Positions 40,617 to 52,821 of a stretch of 64,000 bases of DNA are shown piece after piece. A model generated the notes under the pieces. It did not search any database. It worked only from the letters and a program-made list of their open reading frames with translations, and was not told the origin of the DNA. The stretch's first letter is position 1. Every line of letters begins with the position of its first letter. Source of the stretch: Coleophoma eucalyptorum (lineage: Eukaryota > Ascomycota > Leotiomycetes > Helotiales > Dermateaceae); contig JALRME010000002.1 of the NCBI GenBank assembly GCA_026120035.1, positions 310,001 through 374,000 on the forward strand, given 5' to 3'. The translations under genes were made by a program, and so were the position numbers.

Positions 40617-41939
40617 TTTGCGACTGACTTGTGCTTTAATAACATAGCGATGGAGTTTGGATAAAATTTTCTGGGGTACATGGCATAAGGGCGATGAGGA
40701 CCCGTTGTATTTTGAAGCGTATCTTACAAGACGTCTTGTGCAAGCTCCACTATGTTGGCCCTTATCAGAGATCTCGAGGTTTGATGAGGGGTCGTCATGG
40801 TTGGGTCCACGGCAACTGACTTTCATATGGTAGTATTACTGATGCTATCGTTTTTGGCTTAAGAGAATCAACAGTATGTTAGGCAGCTTAGTCCAACACA
40901 GAATTCTGTCCTTTGCGCATCATACCTTCAAGAGTTCATCCTGTCTGCTCCATGCATTACTTCAGTATGCCTGCCAAGCAAAGTCAATTGTCGAGGCTGG
41001 GACGAGCGTTTGCGGGTGGAATTGTGATCTCTCCCCTGCGCTGAATTAAGCTCACACAAAAGCAGTGATCTTATCACCCAGCGCGACAATTATTGGCAAG
41101 CAGAGAACGATGTTTCTCCAAGAGGCACTTAAGTCACAGCACATGTTATCAGTTGGAAAGAAAATATGGACCCGGAAAGCGAGGAAGCAGTAGCAGAAGC
41201 AAGGCGGGCAGGAGCAGTATTATTAAACTCCGGCTGAACTCATTGCCCCATACAAGTGGGCTGGATTTGCAGATGTGTCGCATCCGACCGCTGCACCCAA
41301 CTCATACCCAAACCTGAATCCTGCAATCCTGTCCTGTTCTCTTGTGGGAGAGCGAGGACAGCGACTTGGACTGCACAAATCCATCCAACATCTTATCTGC
41401 CTTGCTGAATGGATGGCAGCAGCATCTTGTCCATCGCCTCGCTGCTTTCGATAGCGTCTTTGACGCTACAAGAACTTACTACTGTACCCACGACGGAACA
41501 ATACGCGGGGTAAATCACATCTAGCTCAACCACCCAGCTCAGCTCAGCTCAGCCCGTTGCATGGCCACTTGTCGTCGTCGACTTGTAGTCCTCCTCAACT
41601 CATCTTAAGTCCGTCAATTGCATCAATTCGTGTCCCCCAGCCATACCAATCCATTGACGATATAGCTCTATCGATCCAAGGCCGTTCCCGACACTGGCTT
41701 GCGCCTGCACATCCTATCGACGTCCATTCCTCGTCGTGCCGCCAGTCAAACCTTAATTACGTCCATTCCTCGAGCGAGCACAAGGGCTGTATATCTGTTT
41801 TCAGCACACGTCAAGCTTTCCTCTTTCGCTGGTGCTGCTGTGTTGTTGTGTCCTGTCCAATCCCCGGCCAATACCTCCCATCGGATCCTGCTAGCTCGTC
41901 GACTGCTTCGACGGCATTCCTCCCCTCCAATTGCTTCAT
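40617..41939. promoter_or_regulatory. Intergenic region and probable long 5' leader of the PKA gene, 1.32 kb
   Basis: The last few hundred bases are pyrimidine-rich as in transcribed leaders. A short upstream ORF (ATG at 41561, 15 codons) and a (CAGCT)n run near 41535-41552 lie in it. No protein gene is supported. Confidence 0.5.
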
Positions 41940-43554
41940 ATGCCGACTCTCGGCTTCCTCAAGAAGAAACGGACCAAGGAGTCGCCAGGTCAGAACGACC
42001 TAGCCTCACCAATCTCGATATCGAGCACCACAACGAGCCCTATAACACCTACATCGTCACGAGGCTTCGATAATCCACTGACCCCCTCAGTCTCGACACA
42101 GTCCACCAATCCTCAAAGTCCACCACAATCCGCAGGCACAAAAGGTGATAGTCGCCCTGCTACAGCAGGTAATCAGGCGCAAATGACGCAAGGGGTTTCT
42201 CAATACCAACAGTATCAAGCAACCTCGCCTGGTACTCTAGGGAGTCCAGCGAACCTCCCCAGTATCAACAACCTTATCAATCCTCCACAAGTTGACGGGG
42301 CCTCCCAATCATACCCATCTCATATATCCACAAACAACCAACCTGCAGCTTTGAACGGTGGCAGCACTCAACAGCACAATATGCAGGCTCATCAGATGCC
42401 TCAGCAAGGTCAACAGCCACAGGCAGTTCGACAGACAAAGGGCAAATACTCATTGACGGATTTTGACATACAACGAACATTGGGTACTGGGAGTTTCGGG
42501 CGTGTACATCTCGTCCAGTCGAAGCATAACCAAAGGTTCTATGCTGTAAAGGTGTTGAAGAAGAGCCAGGTAGTCAAAATGAAGCAAGTGGAACATACAA
42601 ATGATGAACGACGAATGCTGCAAGAAGTTAAGCACCCATTCCTTATCACTCTATGGGGAACGTTTCAAGACTGCAAAAATCTATACATGGTCATGGATTT
42701 CGTCGAGGGAGGAGAGCTATTCTCACTGTTGCGGAAATCTCAGGTATGCTTTACTTAGAACATGGTATGTGAATTATGCTGATCTGTTCATTTAGCGATT
42801 TCCAAACCCCGTTGCAAAGTTTTATGCTGCGGAGGTCACCCTTGCACTTGAGTACCTGCATTCGAAAGAGATCATATACCGAGATTTGAAACCGGAAAAT
42901 CTGCTTCTCGATCGACACGGCCACCTCAAAATTACCGATTTCGGATTTGCCAAAAAGGTACCGGACATCACCTGGACATTGTGTGGGACTCCAGATTATC
43001 TTGCCCCAGAAGTCGTTTCTAGCAAGGGCTACAACAAATCGGTTGATTGGTGAGTGGGAACCGGAAACCAGGATAATATCGTCGTCTAACATACATACAG
43101 GTGGTCATTGGGCATTCTTATCTTTGAGATGCTTTGTGGGTTTACCCCTTTCTGGGACGGTGGATCGCCAATGAAAATCTATGAGAATATCCTCAAAGGC
43201 CGTGTCAAGTACCCGCCCTACATTCACCCTGATGCCCAAGATCTTCTACAACGTCTTATCACATCTGATCTGACCAAACGGTTCGGCAATCTTCACGGTG
43301 GTTCTGATGATATCAAGAAGCACCCCTGGTTCGCTGAGGTGACATGGGAGAGACTAGCAAAGAAGGATATTGATGCTCCGTACGTTCCGCCAGTTAAGGC
43401 TGGTGTCGGAGATGCAAGTCAATTCGACAAGTATCCTGAAGAGACCGAGGCTTATGGTCAAACTGGAAAAGACGAGTATGCAAACCCATGAGACATGTAG
43501 AGCTCCTCCACTGACTGTTGTCCTAGGTACATCAGCTTGTTCCGTGACTTCTAA
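41940..43554 (+). CDS. pka1: cAMP-dependent protein kinase catalytic subunit, 486 aa, four exons
   Basis: Exons 41940-42743, 42796-43049, 43101-43475 and 43527-43554 total 487 codons. A Gln/Ser/Pro-rich leader of about 170 residues precedes an AGC kinase domain: glycine loop [13 protein letters not shown] (182-194), AVK lysine (about 204), catalytic [14 protein letters not shown] in [10 protein letters not shown] and activation site [14 protein letters not shown]. The 28-nt last exon gives EYISLFRDF, the C-terminal FxxF-type hydrophobic motif of PKA; without it the frame ends at a stop in the intron. PKA transmits cAMP signals controlling growth, sporulation and pathogenicity in fungi. Among AGC kinases, the GTPDYLAPE and FRDF ending fit PKA best. 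Confidence 0.95.
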
Positions 43555-44382
43555 CCAACCTTGTATAATTTGGCATTCTTTGGAAGAGGAAGCATTTTAT
43601 TGCGTCTTCCTTATGAAGTCCTGCACATATAAGATTCGAGAAAGTGACCTTGATTGAAAGGTCATGTACTGTCTCTCAATTTCCTTATGGTATCTCTATC
43701 CAAGCTCGGATTGGATTAGGTGGCGGCAGGCTGGCGCGAATTGGCGGAACAGGAAATGGAAATGGACAGGCTATAGCTTTTTGGGCAAAGACAAAGGACT
43801 GCCGTTACTTGGGACAGCAGCGCCAATACATTGAATGGGGAACTGATGGAAATGGGCCAAACTGTCGTGTACGTCGTATGTGCGTCTATTCGTGTGAAAC
43901 TGAGTACTACTACCACGACTTTCCTCGCTGTTCCTCGCTACTCCCCTCTGACCCCAACACGCTTGTGGAGCGCTCTGGTTTGATTCCTATGTACTGTGGT
44001 CTCTTCCCAAGGGCAGACTTGATTTTGACTGGGTGATAGGTGGCATCAGCGTGGATGGTTCTGGTGTGGCCAGGTCAGTCCCCCAGCGTTCTGAGTGCGG
44101 TGCCTGCCTACCATACGAAAAAAGTACTAGAATTCAACGCTATCAAGATGGTTTTTTTTTGGCTGGATAGGTATATAATGAGGAAGACGAGTGAGAGTAC
44201 AGAGAAATACTGTAGACTTACTGGGTCCTCATGGGGTTAAAATGCGCATATAGTGTGCTCTGAAGACATGTAATATCACTAATGTGTACCTTCCACCAAA
44301 TCACTTCGAAGCTACCTAGCTAGCAAACCGGGGTATCATTCAACAACTTCATACTTCTCATCTACCATTCATCCCCATTTGT
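43555..44382. other. Intergenic region between convergent genes, 828 bp
   Basis: 3' flanks of the PKA and PRCC-like genes. A 130-codon frame at 43644-44036 has no recognisable feature. Confidence 0.55.
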
Positions 44383-45609
44383 TTACCAACCATACCGACT
44401 GCTAGCCTCTGCACGATTATTCTTTCCCTTGGCAAAACTTTCCTCCAACGCTTCCTTCTGGCTCTGCGCCGCGTTGACAAGCTGCTTCAAGCTATGCTTG
44501 CCTGGAGCAATTGATCGCACAGGATTATGCACCACCTGCTCTCCACTTGCCCGCAGTCTCTCGTTATGTAGATACTCCTGATCCGTGTTGAAATTAATGA
44601 TCTTCGCTGCGGATGATTGCCCATTCCGTGTCGCCCCAGACCCTCGCCCGAAAAGCTGGCGGCGTTCGGCTGCGCTGAGATTTAGATCCCCAGCGATGTC
44701 TGAAAGGGAAAGGTTTTGCGAAATGGGTGGTGTGGGCACGAAGGGTGGTGGTGTGTTATATTGCGTTGTCGTCGGTGTGTACTCCTCGTATGTGGGTTGG
44801 TAGGAGCTGGGTTCTTGGTCTTCTGCCTCACCGGTTTCTTGAGGGGTGTATATTAGAGGTTCATAGTCTCCTTTTGTGCCTACTGGCGTGGCAACTGAGC
44901 TTTCGGTACCCATAGAGAATAGAGATATTTTTGCGCGCGCTGCTGGCTTCTCTCTTGCTTTGGCCTGTGGTGTAGCAGGTGCAGATGTCTGAGTGAGGGG
45001 AAGCGCATCTGACGGTATAGCCTTCTTCTTCTTTGCAGGCTTTCTTGCCACTGATAATGGTTTGAACATCAATGGCTTCCCAACCAACTTGACTTCTTCT
45101 GCAGGCTTTTGCTCATGCCCGTTACCAGCTTGGCTTTTTGGTGGTGGTAAACTAAGCCCTGAACCGCTTCTCCCAGTAGTAGGAGCATCGTCGGTTCCTT
45201 CAATTTCGTATTCTCTTTCTGGCTCCGGCTCTCGACTAAATCCAGGCGCCGCACCGGTCTTCAAGTTCACGCCAGCTCCCAGACCCTTCTTCCCAGTATT
45301 GCCACCACCCAAAGTTGCGCTGCTCCCACTCACGCCCGTACGTTTGGGTGCGGGCAGGAAAGAATTGAAGCCTCCTAGACCTCCCCCACCTATCTTTGCG
45401 CGCTTTGCAGGCGGCCCATCATCGTTTGTGTTCGAGGTTGTTGCACTCTGGGGAAGAGAAACGCGGATTTTGCCCGGATTTGATCGATCTACTACTTTCT
45501 GGAAAGCGGGCTTGGAACCAAGTTTCGAGGAAGTTGCCGAGGCTTTTACTGGTGCTGGTGCTTCTTCGGTGTCTGAGGCATCAGAATCGGAGTAATCTAC
45601 AAGTCCCAT
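44383..45609 (-). CDS. PRCC-like protein (mitotic checkpoint regulator family), 408 aa
   Basis: Single exon. It opens MGLVDYSDSDASDTEEAP and has a Gly/Pro-rich region FLPAPKRTGVSG typical of the family N-terminus. The diagnostic C-terminal domain runs from NLSAAERRQLFGRGSGATRN through INFNTDQEYLHNERLRASGE to HNPVRSIAPGKHSLKQLVNA and ends EASSRYGW. Human PRCC is a nuclear, spliceosome-associated protein that interacts with MAD2B. A role in splicing or cell-cycle control in this fungus is inferred only. The KRAK and RKPAKKKKA patches may direct nuclear import. Confidence 0.86.
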   Translation of the reverse strand: MGLVDYSDSDASDTEEAPAPVKASATSSKLGSKPAFQKVVDRSNPGKIRVSLPQSATTSNTNDDGPPAKRAKIGGGGLGGFNSFLPAPKRTGVSGSSATLGGGNTGKKGLGAGVNLKTGAAPGFSREPEPEREYEIEGTDDAPTTGRSGSGLSLPPPKSQAGNGHEQKPAEEVKLVGKPLMFKPLSVARKPAKKKKAIPSDALPLTQTSAPATPQAKAREKPAARAKISLFSMGTESSVATPVGTKGDYEPLIYTPQETGEAEDQEPSSYQPTYEEYTPTTTQYNTPPPFVPTPPISQNLSLSDIAGDLNLSAAERRQLFGRGSGATRNGQSSAAKIINFNTDQEYLHNERLRASGEQVVHNPVRSIAPGKHSLKQLVNAAQSQKEALEESFAKGKNNRAEASSRYGW

Positions 45610-45887
45610 CTTGTGTTTGAGTCGTTCTTCGTTGTGATAATAATGGTCGCTTGTTCGGCCTGATTACGAAGTTATCAAGGTTGGTTTATTAGCGTCTACT
45701 AGCGCCTTCACTCAATCCCCCCACACTTCAGGCACAAGGCTGAGAGCCAGGCCTCTTCAAACATCTGCTTTGTGGTCCAAGATCAACATTGATCGATCAC
45801 ATTTGCGCAGCTCTACCATTCAATTACACCTTGGTGTCGCAACACGTCTCTCAGCTGGCTGACTGACACATTTCATCTGCATGCGCT

Positions 45888-48419
45888 ATGTCTGTCATCC
45901 AAGTTGAAGAGTATGTGACCGCTCCAACTCATTTACAGTGCTGATAGCTGACTCCTTGATTAGTTTGGTATCCTACCAATTGCGAACGAATTATCTGAAC
46001 TCCATCGCTGATGGAGTGGGTGAAAGAGTCATCACTATCAATGATGCTTTCCTAAATACTTCTGGCTTTAAAGCCGCGGGCTGGCGATCCAATCCCGCCA
46101 ATATAAAGCGCACGCATTCACCCCCGATACCAACAGCTATCGCTTCAGAATACTTCCAAGCGCCACCACGCCCAACAGGTCTGAATGGTCTTGAGGATGA
46201 AGGAGATGAGGGTGGATTAGTCAGAGGCGGGGGCGCAGGCGACACCGTGGGGCCTAGCATTGCTATCAAGAGACGACGTCGAAGAGAACAGATGGAGGAA
46301 GAAGACAGTAGTGATTTGAGCGACGACAGTGAAGACGATGGCGATCAAAGAGCAGCTCAGCAAATTAAGTTCGCGAAAATGCCAGTTCGGAATCGTTCTG
46401 GTTCGTCTCCAATTAGAAGCTCGAACCTACGGCAGGAATCTACCTTGATTTCTCCTACCAAAGCTTCTGCGAAACAGGTTCGAAGGGGGTCACAATCAGC
46501 GTTAGAAGCTGTGAAGGAACGGGCCCGAAGGGATACCGTGACGAGTAGTGAGTTATCTTCAGAAACCGAATTCGATGCTTCAGTAATTCAGAGGCAGCGG
46601 GAAGCTGGCAAAAACGCTGCAAAGGCTGGAAAGGCGTTGCACAAAGTCACTTCGAACGAACCTACTCTCGGAATTAAAAGGCAAGAAAGCGATCTCTTGG
46701 AAGATGAAGAAGAGGATTCTGATGGGTCAGATATGTCTTCTGCTTTCGCAGAGAGTATTGATTCTGCTTCCATCCTGGACAGTGTGGATGGAGGCTTGAA
46801 CGCCTCACCGGCGCACATAGTTGGTACATTACCGCGAGAACTCACCAAAGCATCTCCAAGGAAATCGAAACCCGCACCAGCTGTCTTGCAGGCGCTGCCA
46901 CCCCCAAGACCGATTAGCACTATACAACCAAAAAGTCTGCTCACTGCTGCCATCAAAGCTAAGCGTGCCAAGGCAGCAATGCCGTTCGAAAGCTTTGCAG
47001 CTCTATCGGGTCAGGGAGAGCCAAATCCTCTCAACCTGAGAATATGGGCGCCTTTTGCTACTTCTTCCACCAAGCCATACGAAGTACTCATCAGACGAAG
47101 TATTCAAGAAGACGAGGCAAACAATCGACAAGTCACAGTGGGCGATCTTATTGGTCTTAGTCTCTGGAGATATGCGGAAGAGAAACTCGAACCTTCAATA
47201 CCACAAGAGAAGCTCAATGTAAATTGGTGGACTCTACGTTTGGTTGAGGATGAAGAAGTGGACTATGACTTCCCAGCCTTAGAACGTACCAAACCTGTAG
47301 TGTCATTCACCACAGCCAATAATCGAGCCGCCAGGTCAAGATCAAATTCGAAGCCCTTCGATGAATTTGCGCTTGTCGAAGCAACAGAAGAGCAGTTCCA
47401 GCAGAACCAAGCACTTACACCTCAATTCAAACAAGAGGAAGTTGCATCCGAGCCCATGGATGATGAACAAACACCAAAGAACAGTCCTATACCAGCGCCG
47501 GCAATTTTAACAGGCCCACAAACCCGTCTGAATCCCCTCCTAACAACCATGTCGGCTCTTCGACAAAATTCCGGTCTAGCAGACATGCCTTCAACTATCG
47601 CGGTACCAACTACAAATGGTCCTGGCGGTACACAGAAGCTTTTGAGAATCCATATACATTCGCAAGATGCCCCAGCTGGACAAATGGTCACTCTGGACGT
47701 TACAACCCAGATGTACTTGGCTGATGTTCTTGATATAGTCTGCAAAAAGAGGCAGCTGGAGAAGGCCAATCATGTCCTGAAATTAACTGGCTCTGGTACT
47801 GTGGTACTTCTTGACCGAACTGTGGAGTCTATTGGGAATCGGACAGAGCTTGACTTATACAGACGACGATTTGCCACTGATGGCCCATTGACCATGTCAG
47901 GATCACCTAGCAGTAACAGTTCCCCGAGAATGGCCATGATGGCCGATGGTGCAGGCGTCAAAAAGATTAGAAAGGGGCCCATGATGGGAGCACATCCCCT
48001 TGCACAAGAAGCTGTGAAGCAGGATGAACTTGGCAGTGCAAACTACAGAAAGTATACTGTTTGGCGGAAACAGCCTATGAGATTTGTTGGAATGAACGAA
48101 CGTGTTCTTGCCATCGATGGAGAGTACCTGCACATCATGCCAGCTTCAACGGGTAAAACCATGTTCGAAGGCCAGGGGAAAACAACGACAGTGCACTTCA
48201 GTAACGTTGTTGGGTGCAAGGTCACCAGGCGGCACCCGACAAACTTCAAGGTACGGTTCCCACGATTACCTGTTTATTGGAGTGCGCTAACCATGTCAGG
48301 TGGTTGTATACAAGTCCAACGAGTCTAAGCGCTATGACTTTGAGGCTAAAAACTCAGATGAGGCAGCAGAGATCGTATTCGAGATCAAAAAGGGTATCGC
48401 ACCATATCATAACGTGTGA
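45888..48419 (+). CDS. sin1: TORC2 subunit Sin1/Avo1, 809 aa, three exons
   Basis: Exons 45888-45910, 45964-48250 and 48300-48419 total 810 codons. The N-terminus MSVIQVEDLVSYQLRTNYLN is conserved in Sin1. A Ser/Pro-rich acidic region leads to the CRIM domain (about residues 360-490), including WAPFATSSTKPYEVLIRR and NVNWWTLRLVEDEEVDYDFP. A Ras-binding-like segment follows (LLRIHIHSQDAPAGQMVTLD). A C-terminal PH domain runs from YRKYTVWRKQPMRFVGMNER to EIVFEIKKGIAPYHNV. Sin1 recruits substrates such as AGC kinases to TORC2 at the plasma membrane. The tiny first exon supplies seven and two-thirds codons. An overlapping upstream ATG at 45881 starts an 8-codon ORF in another frame. PKA lies 2.3 kb away, which may be coincidence. 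Confidence 0.93.
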
Positions 48420-49855
48420 GCGTTAGCAAATGCTACGCTATGCTATCGCTGTGATGATCGAATATATCCTTGAAAGTGAGATCGGAAGACGGAAGCGTTG
48501 GTACTTGCGACCGTGGCGGCGACAAAGACCTTGCATAAAGCCTTACCTCCGGCAGGCCATGATGCAACGCCACAATGAGATGTCGCCACGGTTAACGATC
48601 AAAGGAGCAACAGACTCCGCCCCAATGCTATTCGTTTGTGTGTATTTGCGGCAAACCCGAATCGGACCAATCGGTAACTGATACGTAATATGATTGCGGA
48701 AGGCCTCGCGCAATACTACTGGTTAGAAATGATGCGAGCAGGTTGCAAGTTTGGACAGCAATAAAGATGGCACTAACACAAACAGACGAAGCACCTTGCC
48801 ATATTTACGCAAAAGTCGATGACGAAGGGGTGGAATTGCTTTCTGAATCTAGATTTAGCGGCTGAAGGTCATGACCTGCAGCTAAAGAATGCTAACCGCA
48901 TCATAGCCCAGACTTCTGAAGCGAGCTAGTTTTGCCAAGTATGGGGTGCGGGTATTATCCTAGCGGCGATCTGTGACTTCAAGTATTTCTGCCTCGGAAA
49001 GTGTTTGCTTAACACAGAACACTTTGACCGTATGTGGTCATACAAGAATCCTTACTTGTGGGGATGAATTCAATCCCCCTTGGCTATTTGACAAGTTTTG
49101 ACCGCCAAGGCACCATGCAAACTTCGCCCATTTCCGCCGCGTGTACAGAGCCGAAGCATCATCGTATGTGGGCTTTCTCGCGTGTAGATGCTTAATCTTT
49201 CACGCTGCCGTTCCGCACATTAACAGTGTGGCTGCAGCTTGTCCTAAAGGTTCAACGTTCACATAGGTCAGAATTAGAGATTCTGCAAACAAGGCCCCGC
49301 ATAGTAGGCTAGGTCAGGGTCGTTTCCACACTGCCTTGTTTATTCCTTCAAGCAACAAGCCTAGCTCTTACTTTTAGTCAAGAGAGGGGCCACAACTCAG
49401 CCCTCCAAAGCAAGCACCAGAGGATGCAAGAAAAGCTGGGGAGCTGCGAGAAATCAGCGAGGGCAAGCAGCCGATTAGACGACTAAGCGGAGCCACCGCG
49501 GATCAGCAAGGGCTTATCCCAGTCGTCAGTCCAGTCCAGATGTTCCGATTGTTGATTGACTTCACTCTAAAACCTCCGTCGACAGGCGTCCACAGACCAT
49601 GAGGTGACGTCGAGGCCTCGATCAGAGATACCTCGTCTCAAATCCTTGTTCGTGATGCCACGAAATTCGCCTTGCCACTTTAGCTCCGAGCTATATCTCA
49701 TTCAAATTTTCGATCGATTCTTGGAGCGACATATATAAGAGGCTTCGCCATCCTCCATCAACTCTCTATTCAATCCGCACATTCAATCTTCATATCATCA
49801 GACAATCTAAATATCTACATACCCCCGACCTTATATCATCAACAACACCGCAACT
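48420..49855. promoter_or_regulatory. Intergenic region, 1.44 kb, promoter of the second Ser/Ala-rich gene
   Basis: No supported coding frame. It ends in a TATA box and a pyrimidine/AC-rich leader. Confidence 0.5.
49732..49738 (+). promoter_or_regulatory. TATA box of the second Ser/Ala-rich gene
   Basis: TATATAA about 118 bp upstream of the ATG at 49856, as in the paralogue at 25354. Confidence 0.6.
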
Positions 49856-50381
49856 ATGCAATTCAAGAACCTCGCTGTCTTGGCTTTGGCCTCCACCGTT
49901 GCCGTGAGTACTTTTGAAGCTCATACTTTTCATATCAAGTCCTAACCATTACTAGGCCCAAGGCTCAATCTCAAGTGATATCGCCTCCTTGACCTCTGCA
50001 GCTGGCTCCACTTTAGCTTCTCTCACCTCTCAAGCCACCTCCGCTGGCTCCGTAGCCAGCTCTGTCGCCAGCTCTGTTGCTAGCTCAATCTCATCCGAAG
50101 CATCCTCAGCAGCGTCATCAATTTCCTCTGACGTTGCGTCTCGGCAATCATCTCTGTCCTCTGTCGCTGCAACTGCTACCGGTTCAGCTGCATCCTCATT
50201 GTCATCAGAGCTCGCATCTCTCACCAGCAGCGCAAGCTCCAAGGCCTCTGCTGCCTCCAGTTCTGCCAGCTCTAAGGCTTCCTCTGCTTCCACCTCCACT
50301 GCTGGCGCCGCGTACCAGACTGCTGCTATCGGAGCTGCTGCTCTATTTGGTGGCGCTGCTGCTTTCGCTGCCAACTTGTAA
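49856..50381 (+). CDS. Secreted, GPI-type Ser/Ala-rich protein, 157 aa, two exons (paralogue of 25354-26012)
   Basis: Exon 1 (49856-49903) encodes MQFKNLAVLALASTVA, a signal peptide. Exon 2 (49956-50381) encodes AQGSISSDIASLTSAAGSTL, a body of Ser/Ala doublets, and a tail AAIGAAALFGGAAAFAANL nearly identical to that of the 25354 gene. The 52-nt intron is GT-AG (GTGAGT, CTAAC, CTAG). Shared start (MQxKN), intron position and phase, tail and TATA box show the two genes are paralogues about 24 kb apart. This copy lacks the SGxx repeat array. It is probably an abundant cell-wall or membrane-anchored protein; its function is unknown. Confidence 0.8.
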
Positions 50382-52821
50382 GCAAGTTATGGTGGTGACT
50401 GCCAGGAAGGGACTGTAATCAGAAGAGTGGGAAACACGATACATGCTAGTTGATGTTGACCGTCTGTTCATGTTAGATATCTGTTTCTATTATGTTGTAA
50501 TTAGGATAACTATCTTTGAGACAATTGATCACCATGTCAAATTTACGAACCCGGACATATCGTCCATTTGTGTGACTTTGGCTTTGGAGTATTCGCAAAT
50601 GCAGTGGTGCATTTAAATCTTACCCATGAAATCATTTTAATTTACTTTACTTCACAACTACAAACCTTCCCTTGCGATATCCACTCATTATCCAGGAAAT
50701 CAAAAACCAATTACGTCACAAAATATCAACAGTTTCATAAGCTATAACTTTAGAACTTGGCTCTCCACGGTCAGATGAGAAGACGAGTGAGGTTCAAACC
50801 CAAATTGGTGGGAAGTTAGGGAGTCGCCATCATGAAACAGAAAGTGACAAACGTGCGCCTCGCCCAACTAAGCCCTGCGATGTGTGTTGTGCGCCGCAGC
50901 TTTTTGAGAACGATTGACCTAACGATAACACTGTTACATACAAGCACTGCCTGTGCCACCTCGCCTGTGGGGCGATACGAGAGTTTGCCCTGTGCTGTGT
51001 GTATGTGTTGTTCTAGATCCCGGAGAGCGTTTACTTGCCGGAGAAGGCGGGCGGTGTTTGGGTTAGATGGGGGGTTTTTCGGGAAGGCGCTTTTCATTGT
51101 ACCTTATATCGTACATGTATGTTGTTTATTACATGTGAGATCGTGTTTCGATTCTTTGTTCTGGGGTTGCTTTTTGTCACGGAACGGTTTGTTGTCTTCC
51201 GCTGTTTATATCATACAAGGAAGATGACGCAGCTTTGGTGTATATTTTGTTTTTGGTTGGGCGAGGGGGGAATAGGCGACGCTTGGTATTTGAACTATAG
51301 ATGCGGCTCCCCGCTCCGCTATGTGAAGCGGCTGCCTACTTAATTACTTGTTTACTTGATGGCTTGGCTGGTTGACCACGTCCCTATATAAATGTATAGC
51401 ATAAAACGATCCCACCTATGTGTTTGAGACCCACGCTAAGTACCTACCTGGAGTATATGACCTCTTTAAAATATCTCAGGTTTTATTACCTACGAGACGA
51501 AGACGAAGGTGAAAGTAGAGACTAAAGAACCACCCCTTCCCTTTTAACTTCAAACCACAACACCATTGTATTTTTTTCCCCTTTCGAATAAATCCTCTTC
51601 TTTCTTTTTTCTTGTCCTGGTCTTCAAATATCAGGTAAATAAATAGTTAGGACTCTCATGTTATCCGCCGAAAAGGAATCCCAGAGTTATCCCCTTTATT
51701 ACTATGTCTCCAAAAAGATAGCGACTAGCTGGCAAACAGAAAAGCTTCCGTTTCTATTCATTTGAGCTTGCTCCTATTGGACCACACCGTTTTTTCTATA
51801 ATGCTAAGTGCGCATAATTGACGTTATACGGATGGAGGATGGCCAAGGAAGAGCAGGTGGTAAGATAAAGAGAGGACGGCGGCTCTGGGAAATGAAGGGC
51901 TTTGGCATGCTAAGACAGGTACTGTAATTGGAGACGACCACATGTCGTTGCTGGAGTCAATAAGCTGGCTGGGTATGTTTTCGCAGCATGATTTGTGCTG
52001 GAGATATTGTGTAAAGTAGGCTGGATAGACACAGCTACATACGTGCTCGATCTGTACACCTGGAGTAAGATGCCATGTACTATTCAAGTCAGAATGTATC
52101 GCATTACTAATTTGTGACAAATTTTTGACTAAGGAGAGAGTTTAGTTTTCATCAGGTAATGATTGATTGTGTGGATATACAGCATTAAGGTACGTTACTG
52201 TAACTGACGTTGTTGAGGCGAGCAGCATGACTTTGCTTACTATGCACAGAAAAGGCAGCAATAATGATACAGACGTGAGTGGCGTCTTGGATCAGCTCTT
52301 TTTGCTGGGAAACTATGTCAATATCTGTGACTGTAAATATTTGAATCATTACTGCGTTTGCTGGAAGTAACCCAGGGAATGAACACCAATGACCCAATGA
52401 CTTCCAAATCTCCTAATGTATGTCGATGATTGCTATCTGGTGTAGGCTGTACTAGAAATAATTCTTTGCATTTGTACAAGTCGTGGTCGATGTGCGTAGG
52501 ATTACAATATAGAAATCTGTTGCTCGCCTAGCAGTGATAGTAAAAGGCCATCGCAGCCTTCACTTCTGGCTATCATCGGTTGCGGCCATGAGCCTGAATC
52601 GCCCGACAACAAATAGAACTTCACATTCATATGAGAATATGTGATGTACTTTGGAGAGGCTATTGGTACGGCAGGAAGATGTACAAACCTTGAAATACAA
52701 CTTCCCGTCTTTGTTCCCCAAGAGGGCTATTTAGATAACTGCGGCACTTAGTAGAGAACTCAGCAACTCGCTGAGCTTGAATTCTGCAGTCACGGAAGTT
52801 ACCATAGTCGATCCTCCTGCA
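50382..52821. other. Intergenic region, 2.4 kb
   Basis: The longest stretch without a supported protein gene in the right half. A 131-codon frame at 50832-51227 is Cys-rich but shows no conservation pattern. The rest is AT-rich with frequent stops. Confidence 0.55.

Noticed and set aside
42744..42795. PKA frame ending at the stop just after exon 1
   Set aside because: The stop lies in a GT-AG intron; splicing restores the kinase domain.
43644..44036. 130-codon plus-strand frame after the PKA gene
   Set aside because: No domain, no start context, lies in the 3' flank; composition looks random.
50832..51227. 131-codon Cys-rich plus-strand frame
   Set aside because: Irregular Cys spacing and no signal peptide; an overlapping opposite frame is also open. 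Not supported as a gene.
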